Assembly (NCBI GenBank): GCA_009783605.1
Contig: WRDE01000006.1
Span: 1-20,554, forward strand
DNA length: 20,554 bases
Reading direction: 5' to 3'
Source of the DNA: Oscillospiraceae bacterium
GTDB taxonomy: Bacteria; Bacillota; Clostridia; Oscillospirales; Acutalibacteraceae
The notes under the pieces were generated by a model. It searched no databases, was not told where the DNA came from, and saw only the letters and a program-made list of their open reading frames with translations. Position 1 is the stretch's first letter. Each line of letters opens with the position of its first letter. Position numbers and translations under genes: made by a program. Of the stretch, positions 19,681 through 20,554 are shown piece by piece.

Positions 19681-20554
19681 ATGAATCAAATCAAGCTCAG
19701 CATAAACGGCCGGGAGGTCGCCGGCTTCGCCGGGCAGACCATCCTTGATATCGCCCGGGCCAACGGGATCGAGATCCCCACCCTCTGCCATGATGAGCGG
19801 GTGGAGATGTATGGCTCCTGCGGGCTGTGCGTGGTGGAGGCCGCGGGCAATCCGCGGCTGCTGCGGGCCTGTTCGACGATGGCGGCCGACGGGATGAGCA
19901 TTCAGACCGATACCCCGCGGCTACGGGAGAACCGCAAGGCCGCGCTGGAGCTGCTGCTGTCCGACCACACCGGCGACTGCCGCCCGCCCTGCGTCCTCGC
20001 CTGTCCGGGCCAGACCGACTGCCAGGGCTATGTGGGGCTGATCGCCAACGGGGAATACGAGCAAGCGTTGAAATTGGTCAAGGATAAGATCCCGCTGCCG
20101 GCCTCGATCGGGCGGGTCTGTCCCCATCCCTGCGAGGAAGCCTGCCGCCGGGAATTGGTGGAGGAGCCGGTTTCCATCGCCGCGCTGAAACAGTTTGTCG
20201 GCGATATCGATCTGGCGAAAGGCGACTTGTTTGCCGCTGATGTCGGCGCCGAAACCGGCAAATCCGTCGCGGTTATCGGCGGCGGCCCGGGCGGATTGAC
20301 GGCGGCCTATTTCCTGCGGGCCTTCGGACACGCCGTCACCGTCTATGACGCGATGCCGCGGATGGGCGGGATGCTGCGCTACGGCATCCCCGAATACCGG
20401 CTGCCGAAAAAGCTGTTGCAGCAGGAGATCGACGCCATCCAGAAGATGGGGGTAGGTTTTCGTAACAATGTAAAAATCGGGCAGGATGTTAAGCTGGAGC
20501 AGCTGCAAAAAGAATATGACGCGGTAATCGTCGCCGCCGGCGCCTGGACCAGCA
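19681..20554 (+). CDS. [2Fe-2S]-GltD-like FAD oxidoreductase, 5' part (runs off the window)
   Basis: Start at ATG 19681 with GAGGTG 6 nt upstream; the frame is open to the edge (291 codons). Residues 1-78 form a plant-type [2Fe-2S] domain (TLCHDERVEMYGSCGLC, then ACST). Next come [4Fe-4S] cysteines of the GltD N-terminus (GDCRPPCVLACPGQTDC; GRVCPHPCEEACRR). Then an FAD-binding Rossmann motif (VAVIGGGPGGLTAAYFL) and the GltD signature MGGMLRYGIPEYRLP. The family is the beta subunit of glutamate synthase and NfnB-like proteins, which move electrons between NAD(P)H, flavin and iron-sulfur clusters. Coupled to NuoE/NuoF-like subunits, it points to a hydrogenase or formate dehydrogenase complex with a GltD-type module. 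The H-cluster or molybdopterin subunit may be fused downstream or encoded next. The part visible contains neither. Confidence 0.88.
   Translation, partial: MNQIKLSINGREVAGFAGQTILDIARANGIEIPTLCHDERVEMYGSCGLCVVEAAGNPRLLRACSTMAADGMSIQTDTPRLRENRKAALELLLSDHTGDCRPPCVLACPGQTDCQGYVGLIANGEYEQALKLVKDKIPLPASIGRVCPHPCEEACRRELVEEPVSIAALKQFVGDIDLAKGDLFAADVGAETGKSVAVIGGGPGGLTAAYFLRAFGHAVTVYDAMPRMGGMLRYGIPEYRLPKKLLQQEIDAIQKMGVGFRNNVKIGQDVKLEQLQKEYDAVIVAAGAWTS

Overview
The window looks like a chromosomal segment of an anaerobic Gram-positive bacterium of the Clostridia, probably near the Oscillospiraceae/Ruminococcaceae. The reasons are Shine-Dalgarno-led genes, a Firmicutes-type elongator tRNA-Met, an NADH-linked hydrogenase/dehydrogenase operon (NuoE- and NuoF-like subunits plus a GltD-like flavoprotein) and a dockerin-like tail on a secreted protein. 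The lineage is inferred from family resemblance, not from a marker search. A GC-rich backbone (mfd, pth, hyd genes) is split by a clearly AT-richer block between about 6540 and 15640.

Layout. 3-938: 3' part of a GHKL-type sensor kinase. 950-1305 (minus): a small unknown gene that appears to carry a one-base frameshift, sharing a bidirectional terminator with the kinase. 1408-6125 (minus): pth, mfd and a small membrane protein, read as one unit; mfd has no ordinary start codon where homology and its ribosome-binding site place the start. 6251-6592: a strong promoter, tRNA-Met(CAT), a 19-bp inverted repeat, tRNA-Glu(TTC) and a terminator.

6535-10860 is a mobile-element module. A large serine recombinase reads backwards through the whole tRNA-Glu gene, with its stop codon in chromosomal DNA beyond it. 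It is preceded by an XRE regulator and a tyrosine integrase. Next to the integrase lies about 640 bp without a credible gene but packed with short hairpins and longer-range pairings; I regard it as a candidate large structured RNA (ROOL/GOLLD-like in character, family not established). An 83-bp nested palindrome and a small element-type protein follow.

10977-15534 carries AT-rich cargo: a secreted 1090-residue protein (seven RCC1 repeats, lipase-like domain, dockerin-like tail without the usual calcium ligands), then, behind a structured leader, a protein with three copies of a 60-residue repeat and a lipoprotein with one copy of the same repeat. tRNA-Val(CAC) with its own promoter and terminator closes this block.

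15868-20554 is a redox operon: a NuoE/HydC-like subunit, a NuoF/HydB-like subunit and the 5' part of a [2Fe-2S]-GltD-like flavoprotein that runs off the window. Two unrelated genes sit between these subunits: a 345-residue protein of unknown function and a 63-residue DUF6440-like protein. The catalytic subunit (hydrogenase or formate dehydrogenase) would lie beyond the right edge.
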